Below, piece after piece: positions 8,978-17,516 of a stretch of DNA of 64,000 bases. The notes beneath the pieces are model-generated. The model had not been told where the DNA came from. It searched no databases and saw nothing but the letters and a program-made list of their open reading frames with translations. A program made the position numbers and the translations under genes. The stretch spans positions 124,001 to 188,000 of the forward strand of contig NZ_JAFMOX010000062.1 in NCBI RefSeq assembly GCF_019049655.1, in the 5' to 3' direction. This DNA comes from Rahnella rivi. GTDB taxonomy: Bacteria > Pseudomonadota > Gammaproteobacteria > Enterobacterales > Enterobacteriaceae. The stretch's first letter is position 1, and each line of letters begins with the position of its first letter.

Positions 8978-9008
8978 GTTTTCGCCATAAAAGTAGTACC
9001 TCTGGGAG

Positions 9009-9128
9009 CGTGGGCTTGCAGCCCAAACTGGCTTAAACCGTGGGCTTGCAGCCCACACCTGCTAAGACCGTGGGCCTGCAGCCCACACCCGCCAAGACCT
9101 TGGGCTCGCCGCCCAAACTGGCCCAAAG
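9009..9128. repeat. Four tandem 30-base units, each with a TGGGC...GCCCA palindrome
   Basis: Units lie at 9009-9038, 9039-9068, 9069-9098 and 9099-9128. Each begins like CGTGGGCTTGCAGCCCAMAC and contains an inverted repeat TGGGC-N5-GCCCA. The first three differ at only a few bases and the fourth is more diverged. There are no unique spacers, so this is not a CRISPR. Short frames here read as repeats such as VGLQPTPAKT, an artefact of the repeat rather than a protein. A second array in the opposite orientation lies at 9748-9853. Confidence 0.9.
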
Positions 9129-9152
9129 GAGGCATAAACGTGCCTCCTTTGG
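9123..9152. repeat. Palindromic element, 12-base stem
   Basis: CCAAAGGAGGCA (9123-9134) pairs perfectly with TGCCTCCTTTGG (9141-9152) around a 6-base loop. It abuts the 30-base tandem repeats. A related palindrome with the same CCAAAGGAGG...CCTCCTTTGG ends lies at 50074-50104, so this is a dispersed element. Confidence 0.85.
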
Positions 9153-9286
9153 AATCCTGCGTTTTTTCTCTGAGGCACCGACAGCTTCGCGCCATGCAGG
9201 CACCGTGTGCCAGAGGCTCCCGTTCTCGCCGCAAAATCCCGCCGCTACGCGGTGCCTTCGCTGCGGGATTCCAACCCGCGCAAAAA

Positions 9287-9542
9287 GACGCGCGGTTTTC
9301 CACCTCTTGCTCAGCGGAATTTTTGAGCGCGGCCTGGAGGCTATGTAAGTCAAAAGAAAACAGCAGCCCAAACTGCTTTTGACCTTAAAAATGCCTCAAA
9401 GGCGCATTCAAAACGACGCGCGGTTTTCCACCTCTTGCTCAGCGGAATTTTTGAGTGCGGCCTGGAGGCTATGTAAGTCAAAAGAAAACAGCAGCCCAAA
9501 CTGCTTTTGACCTTAAAAATGCCTCAAAGGCGCATTCAAAAC
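9287..9542. repeat. Tandem duplication of a 128-base unit
   Basis: Copy 1 (9287-9414) and copy 2 (9415-9542) are nearly identical; I see one difference (GAGCGCGG versus GAGTGCGG). The near identity indicates a recent duplication by slippage or unequal crossing over. No gene is encoded. Confidence 0.9.
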
Positions 9543-9713
9543 GACGTCGAATGAACGGTGAGAAACCGCTCGGGTCTTTTTCCGAGCGGGTCCGAACCTG
9601 AAATGAGAGCACCGCGTAGCGGCGGCGTTTGCGCCGTGAACGAAAGCTCCTGAAACACGTTCCCTGCCAACAGCGATAGCCGTCGGTGTCACAACCAAAA
9701 AGGCGCGGGATGT

Positions 9714-9745
9714 CCAGAAGGGGCGCGCCTTGGCGCTCCTTCTGG
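9714..9745. repeat. Palindromic element bordering the second repeat array
   Basis: CCAGAAGG (9714-9721) pairs with CCTTCTGG (9738-9745), with a further GC-rich imperfect stem inside. Its position next to the inverted 30-base array mirrors the palindrome at 9123-9152. Confidence 0.7.
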
Positions 9746-9747
9746 GC

Positions 9748-9853
9748 CAGTTTGGGCGGCGAGCCCAAGGTCTTAGGCAGTTTGGACGCCAAGCCCAAAG
9801 TCTTAGCGGGTGTGGACGCCAAGCCCAAGCTCTCAGCGGGCCTGGGCTCCGAT
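9748..9853. repeat. Second array of 30-base units, opposite orientation
   Basis: Three full units (9748-9777, 9778-9807, 9808-9837) and a partial one carry the complement of the 9009-9128 unit (for example TTTGGGCGGCGAGCCCAAGG). Units 2 and 3 have TTTGGACGCCAAGCCCA, so the inner palindrome has partly decayed. The array ends a few bases before the urtA stop at 9856. With the first array it forms the arms of an imperfect inverted repeat around about 620 bases. Confidence 0.85.
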
Positions 9854-9855
9854 CC

Positions 9856-11124
9856 CTAATTAGTCGTTTTCACCGGGGTATCTGGCTTCTTATCGTTCCC
9901 AACGATGTACGGGCTCCACGGCTGGGCGCGGACCGGTTTGTCGGTCTGCCAGACCACGTTGAACTGACCGTTGGATTCGATTTCGCCGATCATCACCGGT
10001 TTGTGCAGGTGGTGGTTGGTTTTATCCATGGTCAGCGTGAAACCGGACGGGGCGGCGAAGGTTTGGCCGGCCATGGCGGCGCGGACTTTATCCACGTCCG
10101 TCGTACCGGCTTTTTCTACCGCCTGCGCCCACATATGGATGCCGACATAGGTCGCTTCCATCGGGTCGTTGGTCACCGCGTTATCGGCGTTAGGCAGCTT
10201 GTGAGCCCTGGCGTACGCCTTCCATTCAGCGACGAATTTCTTGTTGGTCGGGTTATCCACGGACTGGAAGTAGTTCCAGGCCGCGAGGTCACCAACCAGC
10301 GGTTTGGTGTCGATGCCGCGCAGTTCTTCTTCACCAACCGAGAATGCCACCACCGGCACGTCGGTCGCTTTCACGCCCTGATTCGCCAGCTCTTTGTAGA
10401 ACGGCACGTTGGAATCGCCGTTGATGGTGGAGATCACCGCCGTTTTGCCGCCTGCGGAGAATTTCTTAATGTTGGAAACGATGGTCTGATAATCGCTGTA
10501 ACCGAACGGCGTATAGACTTCTTCGATGTCGCTGTCTTTCACGCCTTTGGAATGCAGGAAGGCGCGCAGAATTTTGTTGGTGGTGCGCGGATAAACGTAG
10601 TCGGTGCCGAGCAGGAAGAAGCGTTTGGCGGCGCCGCCGTCTTCGCTCATCAGATATTCCACCGCCGGAATGGCCTGCTGGTTAGGCGCGGCGCCGGTGT
10701 AGAACACGTTTGGCGACATCTCTTCGCCTTCGTACTGCACCGGATAGAACAGCAGACCGTTCAGCTCTTCAAACACCGGCAGCACCGATTTGCGCGATAC
10801 CGACGTCCAGCAACCAAACACCACCGCGACTTTATCCTGCGTCAGCAACTGGCGGGCTTTTTCGGCGAACAGCGGCCAGTTAGAGGCCGGATCAACCACC
10901 ACCGGTTCCAGCTTTTTGCCGAGCACGCCGCCTTTGGCGTTGATGTCGTCAATGGTCATCAGCGCGATGTCTTTCAGCGGCGTTTCTGAAATCGCCATGG
11001 TGCCGGAAAGGGAATGCATGATCCCGATTTTGATGGTGTCGGCTGCCTGCGCGCTCCAGGCTAACCCCATGCTGACTACGGTGGCGGACAGAGCAAAGGC
11101 TTTAATAAAACGTCGACGTTGCAT
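9856..11124 (-). CDS. urtA: Urea ABC transporter, periplasmic urea-binding protein UrtA
   Basis: 422 aa. The N-terminus MQRRRFIKAFALSATVVSMG followed by AWSAQAADT looks like a signal peptide ending in AQA, with an RRRFIKA start that could be Tat-like. The mature part is a Leu/Ile/Val-type binding fold. DTIKIGIMHSLSGTMAISE, CWTSVSRKSVLPVFEELN and PVQYEGEEMSPNVFYTGAAP are typical of UrtA. It delivers urea to UrtBC. It lies 74 bases after gntR, within the atzF-uca-gntR-urt run. The stop is close to the repeat arrays. Confidence 0.94.
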   Translation of the reverse strand: MQRRRFIKAFALSATVVSMGLAWSAQAADTIKIGIMHSLSGTMAISETPLKDIALMTIDDINAKGGVLGKKLEPVVVDPASNWPLFAEKARQLLTQDKVAVVFGCWTSVSRKSVLPVFEELNGLLFYPVQYEGEEMSPNVFYTGAAPNQQAIPAVEYLMSEDGGAAKRFFLLGTDYVYPRTTNKILRAFLHSKGVKDSDIEEVYTPFGYSDYQTIVSNIKKFSAGGKTAVISTINGDSNVPFYKELANQGVKATDVPVVAFSVGEEELRGIDTKPLVGDLAAWNYFQSVDNPTNKKFVAEWKAYARAHKLPNADNAVTNDPMEATYVGIHMWAQAVEKAGTTDVDKVRAAMAGQTFAAPSGFTLTMDKTNHHLHKPVMIGEIESNGQFNVVWQTDKPVRAQPWSPYIVGNDKKPDTPVKTTN

Positions 11125-11198
11125 AGATGTACCCTCGAAATGAAAAGATGATTAAGAGAACGCTGGTATGTAGAAAGTCGAAAAAATGTTTAAAAAAG

Positions 11199-11924
11199 TC
11201 ATGACGGAAGTGTTCCGTTATTCTCCGCCCGGGCCTGATGCAGCATGTGCAGGGTAATTTTGCGCACCTCGGCTTTACTGACGGCAATATGGTCGTGTAG
11301 TTGGCGTTGTGCCTCCTCAGTGCGTTGCCCGATGATGGCGAGCAAAATGCTCGCGTGTTCCTGATAAGTGGCGTTGATCCGCTCATCTTTGGTGAAATCC
11401 AGCCGCCGGATGATGCGGATTTTCTCGGTCAGTTCGCGGTGAATACGCGCCATTTCGGCGTTACCGGCCGCGGCCACCAGCGTCATGTGAAACTCTTCGT
11501 CAAAGCGCGATACCGCCTGCCCGTCTTGCAGCCGTGGCTTGTCTATCCAAAAATCTTTCAGCTCCGCCAGTTGCAGGGGCTGAGACGCCGGCGCACAGGC
11601 GCACAGGCGTTTGACCGCCTCCAGTTCCAGCACAATGCGCAGATCGTAAAGCTGTTCGAAGAAGTCGAAATCGAAAGGCCGCACCTGCCATCCGCTGCGA
11701 AAAAACACTTCGACGTAACCTTCGCGTTCGAGCCAGAACAGCGCCTGACGCACCGGCGTGCGGCTGACTTCCATGCGGTCGGCGATGTCGTTTTCGCTGA
11801 ACCGATCGCCCGGCAGCAGGCGGAAGCTGAAAATGTCGGTTTTCAGCTGCTGATAAATGCGTTCTGCCAGCCCTTCCGGGCGGTTATTTTTACTGCGTGC
11901 CGATTTGGCGTCAGTCAGTTGCAT
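11199..11924 (-). CDS. GntR-family (FCD) transcriptional regulator
   Basis: 241 aa. The N-terminal winged helix spans about residues 18-85 (GLAERIYQQLKTDI, SENDIADRMEVSRTPVRQAL). The C-terminal all-helical FCD ligand domain has the metal-site pattern around DEEFHMTLVAAAGN and HDHIAVSK. It sits inside the operon between uca and urtA, 27 bases from uca, so it most likely regulates allophanate/urea catabolism, possibly sensing a pathway intermediate. A candidate operator TTGTGTACCA lies in the atzF leader. The ligand cannot be read from sequence. Confidence 0.85.
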   Translation of the reverse strand: MQLTDAKSARSKNNRPEGLAERIYQQLKTDIFSFRLLPGDRFSENDIADRMEVSRTPVRQALFWLEREGYVEVFFRSGWQVRPFDFDFFEQLYDLRIVLELEAVKRLCACAPASQPLQLAELKDFWIDKPRLQDGQAVSRFDEEFHMTLVAAAGNAEMARIHRELTEKIRIIRRLDFTKDERINATYQEHASILLAIIGQRTEEAQRQLHDHIAVSKAEVRKITLHMLHQARAENNGTLPS

Positions 11925-11951
11925 AAAGAGTCCCTTGTGGGTTCAACCCGC

Positions 11952-14900
11952 TTAAACCGCTAAATCCAGCCACAGCAGCGCATCACCTGGCCCGACCGGA
12001 CGGCCCTGCTGGCAACTGATTTTCAGAACGGTGCCGGCGCACGGCGCGTTCACCGAGAGTTCCATTTTCATGGCTTCGACGACGATCAGCGGCTGGCCTT
12101 CTTCGACCTGCTGACCCGGCTCGACCAGAATTTTCCAGATATTGCCGTTCAGATCGGCGCTGACGAGATGCCCGTCCTGATCCGCATCGTCTTCCACTAA
12201 CTGCACGGCGTTGGCGGCGGCTTCCACCGCGGCGGTTTCGGCTTCGTGCCAGTGCGCGACTTCGCGGGTAAAGGCTTCGGCCTGTTTCGCGCGGAATTCA
12301 GCAATATCGGCGGCGTTGTCGGCAAGGAATTGTGTGTATTGCGCAAAGTCGAATTCGGTTTCTTCGATACGAACTTGTGCGCGGCCTTCGCGGAACGCTT
12401 CGCGCTGGATGTCCAGTTCGGCTTCGGTGACCTCATAAAACCGCACCTGATCGAAGAAGTGCAGCAGCCACGGCTCGCCGTTTTTGAATTGCTCGTTTTT
12501 CAGGAATTTGTTCCAGATAGGCAGCGTGCGGCCCACCAGCTGATAGCCGCCCGGTGAATCCATGCCATAAATGCACATGTACATGCCGCCGATGCCGACC
12601 GTGCCTTCGGCGGTAAACGTACGCGCCGGGTTGTATTTGGAACTGAGCAGGCGGTGGCGCGGATCGACCGGCACCGCGCACGGCGCGCCGAGATACACAT
12701 CGCCCAGCCCGAGGATCAGATAGCTGGCGTCGAAAATGATGTTTTTCACTTCGTCGCGGCTCGCCAGCCCGTTGGTGCGCTGGATGAAATCGACGTTATT
12801 CGGCAGCCACGGCGCGTCGGCACGTACGGTCTGCTGATAGCGTTCGACCGCGCCGAGCGTGGCGGAATCTTCAAAGGCCATCGGCATGTGCACGATGCGG
12901 GTGGGGATTTTGAGCTGGCTGACATCGGCAAGACTGTTTTCCAGCGTCAGTAAATGTTGCAGCAGCGCCGTCTGATGCAGCACGCCGCTGTCGTAGCGGA
13001 TTTGCAGCGAACGCACGCCCGGCGACAACTCCTCAATGCCTTCCTGACCGGCGGCTTTAATGGCGTTCATCAGCAGGTAAATGCGCATCCGCACCGCCAG
13101 ATCCAGTACGTTATCGCCGTACTCAATCAGCACGTAGCCGTCGCCAGCCTGGCGGTATTCCACCGACGGACGATCGGCTGTCGCCGCAAGCGCAGCGAGA
13201 ATGGTGGCGGAGGCGGTGGTATCGGGCAGCAGCGACGGCACCGGCAGCGCCATGGCGTTGATCGGCATCAGCGAATCGAGCGTGCCTTGCTGCGCCAGTT
13301 CCAGCGCCTGCGCCTGTTCAAAACTGATCGGATGGAAACGGATTTTGTCGCCCGGTTTTACCTGGCCGACTTTCCACAATTCGGCTTTGGCGATGGTCAC
13401 CGGGCAGACGAAACCGCCGAGGCTTGGCCCGTCGCGGGTCAAAATGACCGGGAAATCGCCGGTGAAGTTAATTGCGCCGATGGCGTATTCACAGTCATGC
13501 ACGTTCGACGGATGCAGCCCGGCTTCGCCGCCGTCCTGTCGCGCCCATTGCGGTTTCGGGCCAACCAGCCGCACACCGAGGCGGTTGGAGTTGTAATGCA
13601 CCTGCCATTCGGCGGCGAAGAAGGTGTCGATAGATTCTTTGGTGAAGAAATCCGGCGCGCCGTGCGGCCCGTAAAGCACGCCGATATTCCAGATATCGCC
13701 GTAAGGCGGCACGATGTTTTCGGCTGCCGCCTGCGGTAAGCCCACCGGCGCAGGCGTGGTGCAGGCCGCGAGTTCCGGCTGCGAAACGGTCAGCATATCG
13801 GCGACGCGCAGCGTACGGCCCGCGTGACCGCCAAACTGCCCGAGCGCAAAGGTCGAGCGGCTGCCGAGATACACCGGCACGTCGAAACCGTTACGCACGG
13901 CAAGATAGGTGCGGCAACCCTGCGTGGCGCGGCCCAGCGTCAGCGTCTGACCGGCTTTCACATCGACCGGCTGCCAGTAAGAAACCGGTTCGCCATCGAT
14001 GGTGGCCGGGCAACGCGCGCCGGTCAGGGCGATAATGGCGTCGCAATGAAAACGCAGCGTGGGTCCCTGTAACGTGAATTCCAGACCGGCGGCATCCAGA
14101 TGATTACCGACAATGCGGTTGGCGAGACGAAAGGCAAAATCGTCCATCGGGCCGGACGGCGGCACGCCGATATCCCAGTAACCGAGACGCCCCGGATAAT
14201 CCTGCACGCTGCTGTAAGTGCCGGGCGCGATGACTTCGATGGCGTTGGGTGCATAAGCAAAACTGTCGAGCATGCGCGTCCACATGTCGCCGTCGCGGAA
14301 CACCGGCGTGGCGACCACCTGACGCAGATAATCAATGTTGGTGGCGATACCGTGCAGACGCGTGGCGGCCAGTGCGGCCGACATTTTCGCCAGTGCGTCC
14401 TGACGGTCGGTGCCGTGAACAATCAGTTTAGCGATCATCGGGTCGTAAAATGCCGACACGTCGCTGCCGGTAGACACCCAGCCATCGACGCGCACGTCTT
14501 CGGGGAAGAACACTTCGGTCAGCACGCCGGGGCTTGGCTGGAAATTCTTCAGCGGATCTTCGGCGTAAATGCGCACTTCCATCGACGCGCCCTGCGGGGC
14601 TTTTTCCATCGCAGGCCAGTCCAGCGGCTCATCCGCGGCGACTTTCAGCATGCAGTCGATGAGATCCAGACCGGTGACCATTTCGGTGACCGGATGCTCC
14701 ACCTGCAAACGGGTGTTTACTTCGAGAAAATAAAATTCGTCGCGCGCGGCGTCATAGATAAATTCCACGGTTCCGGCGCTGCGGTAATTCACCGACTTGC
14801 CCAGCTCCACGGCAGCGCGATGCAACGCTTCGCGGCTGGCCTGCGGCAAGTTCGGCGCAGGCGTTTCTTCCACCACTTTCTGATTACGGCGCTGCAATGA

Positions 14901-15584
14901 ACAGTCGCGTTCGCCGAGTGCCACCACGCGGCCTTTGCCGTCGCCAAAAATCTGTACTTCGACGTGACGGGCGCGGTCGACAAAGCGCTCCAGAAACACC
15001 CCGGCGTCGCGGAAAAACTGCTCGCCGAGACGCTTCACGCTGTCCCACGCAGCGCGCAGGGCGTCTTCGTCGTCACAGCGTGTCAGGCCAATGCCTCCGC
15101 CGCCTGCGGTGCTTTTCAGCATCACCGGATAACCGATGTCTGCGGCCGTTTTCACGGCGTCTTCCAGGCTTGCGAGCAAACCGGTGCCCGGCGTCATCGG
15201 CACATTTGCGGCACCGGCTAATTCACGGGCGCGGTGCTTGAGGCCAAACTCGCGGATTTGCCCGGCGGTCGGCCCGATAAACGCAATGCCCGCCGCTTCG
15301 CAGGCATCGGCAAATTCTGCGCTCTCGGATAAAAAGCCGTATCCCGGATAAATCGCCTGCGCGCCGGTTTCTGCCGCGGCGGCCAGAATTTTGTCGATCA
15401 TCAGGTAGCTTTCGCTGGCCTTTTCGCCGCCCAGCGCGATGGCGATATCCGCCTGCGTGACGTGCGGTGCATTGCGGTCGGCATCGGAATACACGGCCAC
15501 GCTGGTGACGCCCAGACGTTTCAGCGTGCGGATCGCGCGGCAGGCGATTTCGCCACGGTTAGCAATTAACACGGTAGTAAACAT
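11952..15584 (-). CDS. uca: Urea carboxylase (biotin-dependent)
   Basis: 1210 aa, full length for the family. The biotin carboxylase domain covers residues 1 to about 450 (MFTTVLIANRGEIACRAIRT; ATP-grasp loop KSTAGGGGIGLTRC; EVNTRLQVEHPVTEMVTG). Carboxyltransferase domains homologous to KipA and KipI (AHS2/AHS1) cover about 460-1060. A C-terminal biotinyl domain has VVEAMKMELSV, with the biotin lysine near residue 1173. It catalyses ATP- and bicarbonate-dependent carboxylation of urea to allophanate. Some relatives act on guanidine instead, but these lie next to the carboxyguanidine deiminase genes (DUF1989 pair), which are absent here. With urtABCDE and atzF adjacent, urea is the better substrate call. 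Confidence 0.93.
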   Translation of the reverse strand: MFTTVLIANRGEIACRAIRTLKRLGVTSVAVYSDADRNAPHVTQADIAIALGGEKASESYLMIDKILAAAAETGAQAIYPGYGFLSESAEFADACEAAGIAFIGPTAGQIREFGLKHRARELAGAANVPMTPGTGLLASLEDAVKTAADIGYPVMLKSTAGGGGIGLTRCDDEDALRAAWDSVKRLGEQFFRDAGVFLERFVDRARHVEVQIFGDGKGRVVALGERDCSLQRRNQKVVEETPAPNLPQASREALHRAAVELGKSVNYRSAGTVEFIYDAARDEFYFLEVNTRLQVEHPVTEMVTGLDLIDCMLKVAADEPLDWPAMEKAPQGASMEVRIYAEDPLKNFQPSPGVLTEVFFPEDVRVDGWVSTGSDVSAFYDPMIAKLIVHGTDRQDALAKMSAALAATRLHGIATNIDYLRQVVATPVFRDGDMWTRMLDSFAYAPNAIEVIAPGTYSSVQDYPGRLGYWDIGVPPSGPMDDFAFRLANRIVGNHLDAAGLEFTLQGPTLRFHCDAIIALTGARCPATIDGEPVSYWQPVDVKAGQTLTLGRATQGCRTYLAVRNGFDVPVYLGSRSTFALGQFGGHAGRTLRVADMLTVSQPELAACTTPAPVGLPQAAAENIVPPYGDIWNIGVLYGPHGAPDFFTKESIDTFFAAEWQVHYNSNRLGVRLVGPKPQWARQDGGEAGLHPSNVHDCEYAIGAINFTGDFPVILTRDGPSLGGFVCPVTIAKAELWKVGQVKPGDKIRFHPISFEQAQALELAQQGTLDSLMPINAMALPVPSLLPDTTASATILAALAATADRPSVEYRQAGDGYVLIEYGDNVLDLAVRMRIYLLMNAIKAAGQEGIEELSPGVRSLQIRYDSGVLHQTALLQHLLTLENSLADVSQLKIPTRIVHMPMAFEDSATLGAVERYQQTVRADAPWLPNNVDFIQRTNGLASRDEVKNIIFDASYLILGLGDVYLGAPCAVPVDPRHRLLSSKYNPARTFTAEGTVGIGGMYMCIYGMDSPGGYQLVGRTLPIWNKFLKNEQFKNGEPWLLHFFDQVRFYEVTEAELDIQREAFREGRAQVRIEETEFDFAQYTQFLADNAADIAEFRAKQAEAFTREVAHWHEAETAAVEAAANAVQLVEDDADQDGHLVSADLNGNIWKILVEPGQQVEEGQPLIVVEAMKMELSVNAPCAGTVLKISCQQGRPVGPGDALLWLDLAV

Positions 15585-15594
15585 GTGCGCGCCC

Positions 15595-17442
15595 TCAGCT
15601 TTTAACCGGTGAATTCAGGCTCTGGATATAACTTCTCCAGCCGCCAAAATGAGTGATGTCTGTGGCTTCGCTAATCGCCCACGGCTCGCAGATAAAGCCT
15701 TTCACGGTGCGGCCATCGGCCAGTTCGAGCGAACCGATACCCAGCGGTGCCGGGATTTCAGCGACGAATTCCCCGAAGCGCGCCAGCGGAATATCCCAGA
15801 GTTCGACGATAATCGCGCTGCCCGACCCGGCACGTACCAGCCCCGGTTTTGGCGGCGTGGTATTCGCGAGGGCGTAAAGTTTGTAGGTCGCGGCGGTCGC
15901 GGTTTGTTCGACGCGCACCGCGTTCCGGCTGGTGAGCTGAACATTGAGCGGCATGCCGGTCAGGTGCGCGCCAACCACGGCGACGCGCACGCTGGCAGCA
16001 CTGACCGGCGCGGAGATCATGAATTCTTCAGGCTTCATCGCCAGCCCGGTTGCGCCAAGCGGCAGGCTCAGGCTGCGCTGCCACTGACGGCCAAAGCTGG
16101 CTAACGCATCATCGTGCCAGGCCGGGGCGACCAGGGTGATCCCGGCGGGCAGGCCGTCGGCGCGCAGGCTGGACGGCAGCGCAAGAGCAGACAAATCCGC
16201 CAGATTGGTGAAGTTGGTGTAAATGCCGAACTGCGAGTTGTAGAGCACCGGCTCCTGCGCCATTTCTGCCTGAGTGCGGATGGTCGGTGAGGTCGGCACC
16301 ACCAGCGCATCAAACCCTTCCAGCGCCAGATTGATTTTGCGCGACAATTCTGCGCGTAAATATTCGGCGCGCCAGGCATCGCAGGCGCTGTAGTTCAGAC
16401 CACTGGCGACGATGCCGCGCACCACCGGATCCATCGCTTCCGGGTTTTCTTCGAAAATCTGACCCACCGCAACCGTACGTTCCGCCACCCATGCGCCGTA
16501 ATACAGCTGCTCCGCGAGTTCACGGAACGGCGTGAAATCCACCGGGACCAGCGTGACGCCGCTGCTGCTCAGGCGTTCCAGTGCCTGATCGAATTCAAAT
16601 TCGGCCAGCGCATCACCGAAGAATTCCAGGCTGTCCGGCACCGCAAAGCGTGGATGAGCCGAAATTGCCACCGGCGCAGTGCGCGGATTGCGGCGCGAAT
16701 AGGCATCCGTGGCGTCGTATCCGCCCGCGGCATGGGCGACGGTCTGCGCGTCGGCAACGGTCAGCGCAAAAATTGACACCGAGTCATTCAGGCGACAGGC
16801 AGGCACCACGCCGGTATTCGACAGCCAGCCTTTGGTCGGTTTTAGCCCGACGACATTGTTGAATCCGGCCGGGACACGGCCCGAGCCGGCGGTGTCGGTC
16901 CCGAGGGAAAAGGCCACCAGGCCGCGTGCCAGAACGGAGGCCGACCCGGAACTGGAGCCGCCGCTGACATAGTCCGGGTTGAAGGTGTTGCGCACGGCAC
17001 CAAACGGCGAGCGGGTTCCCACCAGACCGGTGGCAAACTGGTCGAGATTGGTTTTGCCGATGACGATCGCGCCTTTGGCTTTCAGGTTCGCGACCACGGT
17101 GGCATCGGCTTCGGCGGTGTAAGTGAACGCCGGGCAGGCGGCGCTGGTCGGCCAGCCGGCAATATCAATATTGTCTTTGACAGCGAAGGGGACGCCAAAC
17201 AACGACAGGTCTTTCAGCGAGCCTTCGGCCTTCTGGCGCAGGCTTTCCAGATGCGCAATCTGATCTTCAAGCTGGTTGGCGCTGGCGCGATAAAGCCAGG
17301 CGTTATCGGCGGGGCTCAGGCTACCCAACACCATCGACAGCGTGGTGCGCAGGCTGCCCGGCGCAGTGCGATAATGCTGTTGCCAGTCCCGCAGGGTAAA
17401 ACCGCGATAAGGTGAGCTGGTAGAATGTGAGGCGTCGGTCAT
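15595..17442 (-). CDS. atzF: Allophanate hydrolase
   Basis: 615 aa, usual for the two-domain enzyme. The amidase-signature domain (residues 1 to about 450) shows the Ser-cisSer-Lys triad: Lys89 (FAVKDNIDIAG), cis-Ser around 163-164 (SGGSSSGSA) and nucleophile Ser187 (GTDTAGSGRVPAGF). The C-terminal domain (about 470-600), including VAVVGAHLTGMPLN and GFICEPWAISEA, is the one that completes hydrolysis to CO2. The product is two ammonia plus two CO2 per allophanate. It is the first gene of the operon, 10 bases before uca. The leader contains a sigma-54 promoter and a possible GntR operator. Confidence 0.94.
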   Translation of the reverse strand: MTDASHSTSSPYRGFTLRDWQQHYRTAPGSLRTTLSMVLGSLSPADNAWLYRASANQLEDQIAHLESLRQKAEGSLKDLSLFGVPFAVKDNIDIAGWPTSAACPAFTYTAEADATVVANLKAKGAIVIGKTNLDQFATGLVGTRSPFGAVRNTFNPDYVSGGSSSGSASVLARGLVAFSLGTDTAGSGRVPAGFNNVVGLKPTKGWLSNTGVVPACRLNDSVSIFALTVADAQTVAHAAGGYDATDAYSRRNPRTAPVAISAHPRFAVPDSLEFFGDALAEFEFDQALERLSSSGVTLVPVDFTPFRELAEQLYYGAWVAERTVAVGQIFEENPEAMDPVVRGIVASGLNYSACDAWRAEYLRAELSRKINLALEGFDALVVPTSPTIRTQAEMAQEPVLYNSQFGIYTNFTNLADLSALALPSSLRADGLPAGITLVAPAWHDDALASFGRQWQRSLSLPLGATGLAMKPEEFMISAPVSAASVRVAVVGAHLTGMPLNVQLTSRNAVRVEQTATAATYKLYALANTTPPKPGLVRAGSGSAIIVELWDIPLARFGEFVAEIPAPLGIGSLELADGRTVKGFICEPWAISEATDITHFGGWRSYIQSLNSPVKS

Positions 17443-17457
17443 AAGTTGAATTCCATC

Positions 17458-17467
17458 TGGTACACAA
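17458..17467. promoter_or_regulatory. Candidate GntR operator in the atzF leader
   Basis: The minus strand reads TTGTGTACCA, a TNGT-N2-ACNA inverted repeat of the form bound by FCD-type GntR proteins. It lies between the predicted sigma-54 start (near 17472) and the atzF ATG (17442), a suitable place for a repressor. The flanks carry two copies of TTGAATTC. Proposed from pattern and from the gntR gene in the same operon. Confidence 0.4.
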
Positions 17468-17483
17468 GATTGAATTCACTTAA

Positions 17484-17498
17484 GCAAGGCCTGTGCCA
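17484..17498 (-). promoter_or_regulatory. Sigma-54 (RpoN) promoter of atzF-uca-gntR-urt
   Basis: The minus strand reads TGGCACAGGCCTTGC: the -24 element TGGCAC and -12 element TTGC at the required spacing, matching the consensus at all invariant bases. The start would be near 17472, giving a leader of about 30 bases. It implies activation by an enhancer-binding protein, most plausibly NtrC under nitrogen limitation. A half-site GGTGCA (minus strand, 17566-17561) lies about 90 bases upstream; I see no full NtrC palindrome. Confidence 0.8.
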
Positions 17499-17503
17499 AA
17501 TCA

Positions 17504-17516
17504 TTATTTGTTGATT
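17504..17516 (-). promoter_or_regulatory. Candidate IHF site upstream of the sigma-54 promoter
   Basis: The minus strand reads AATCAACAAATAA, matching WATCAA-N4-TTR with one mismatch, in an AT-rich stretch just upstream of the -24 element. IHF bending is common at sigma-54 promoters, though this site lies closer to the promoter than usual. Confidence 0.35.

Noticed and set aside
9009..9128. Regular 30-base repeats that could suggest a CRISPR array
   Set aside because: Units are directly adjacent with no unique spacers, each contains its own palindrome, and no cas genes are nearby.
9040..9348. Open frame reading GLQPTPAKT repeats on the plus strand
   Set aside because: It is the translation of the 30-base DNA repeat; similar frames occur on the other strand and none has a ribosome site or family-like sequence.
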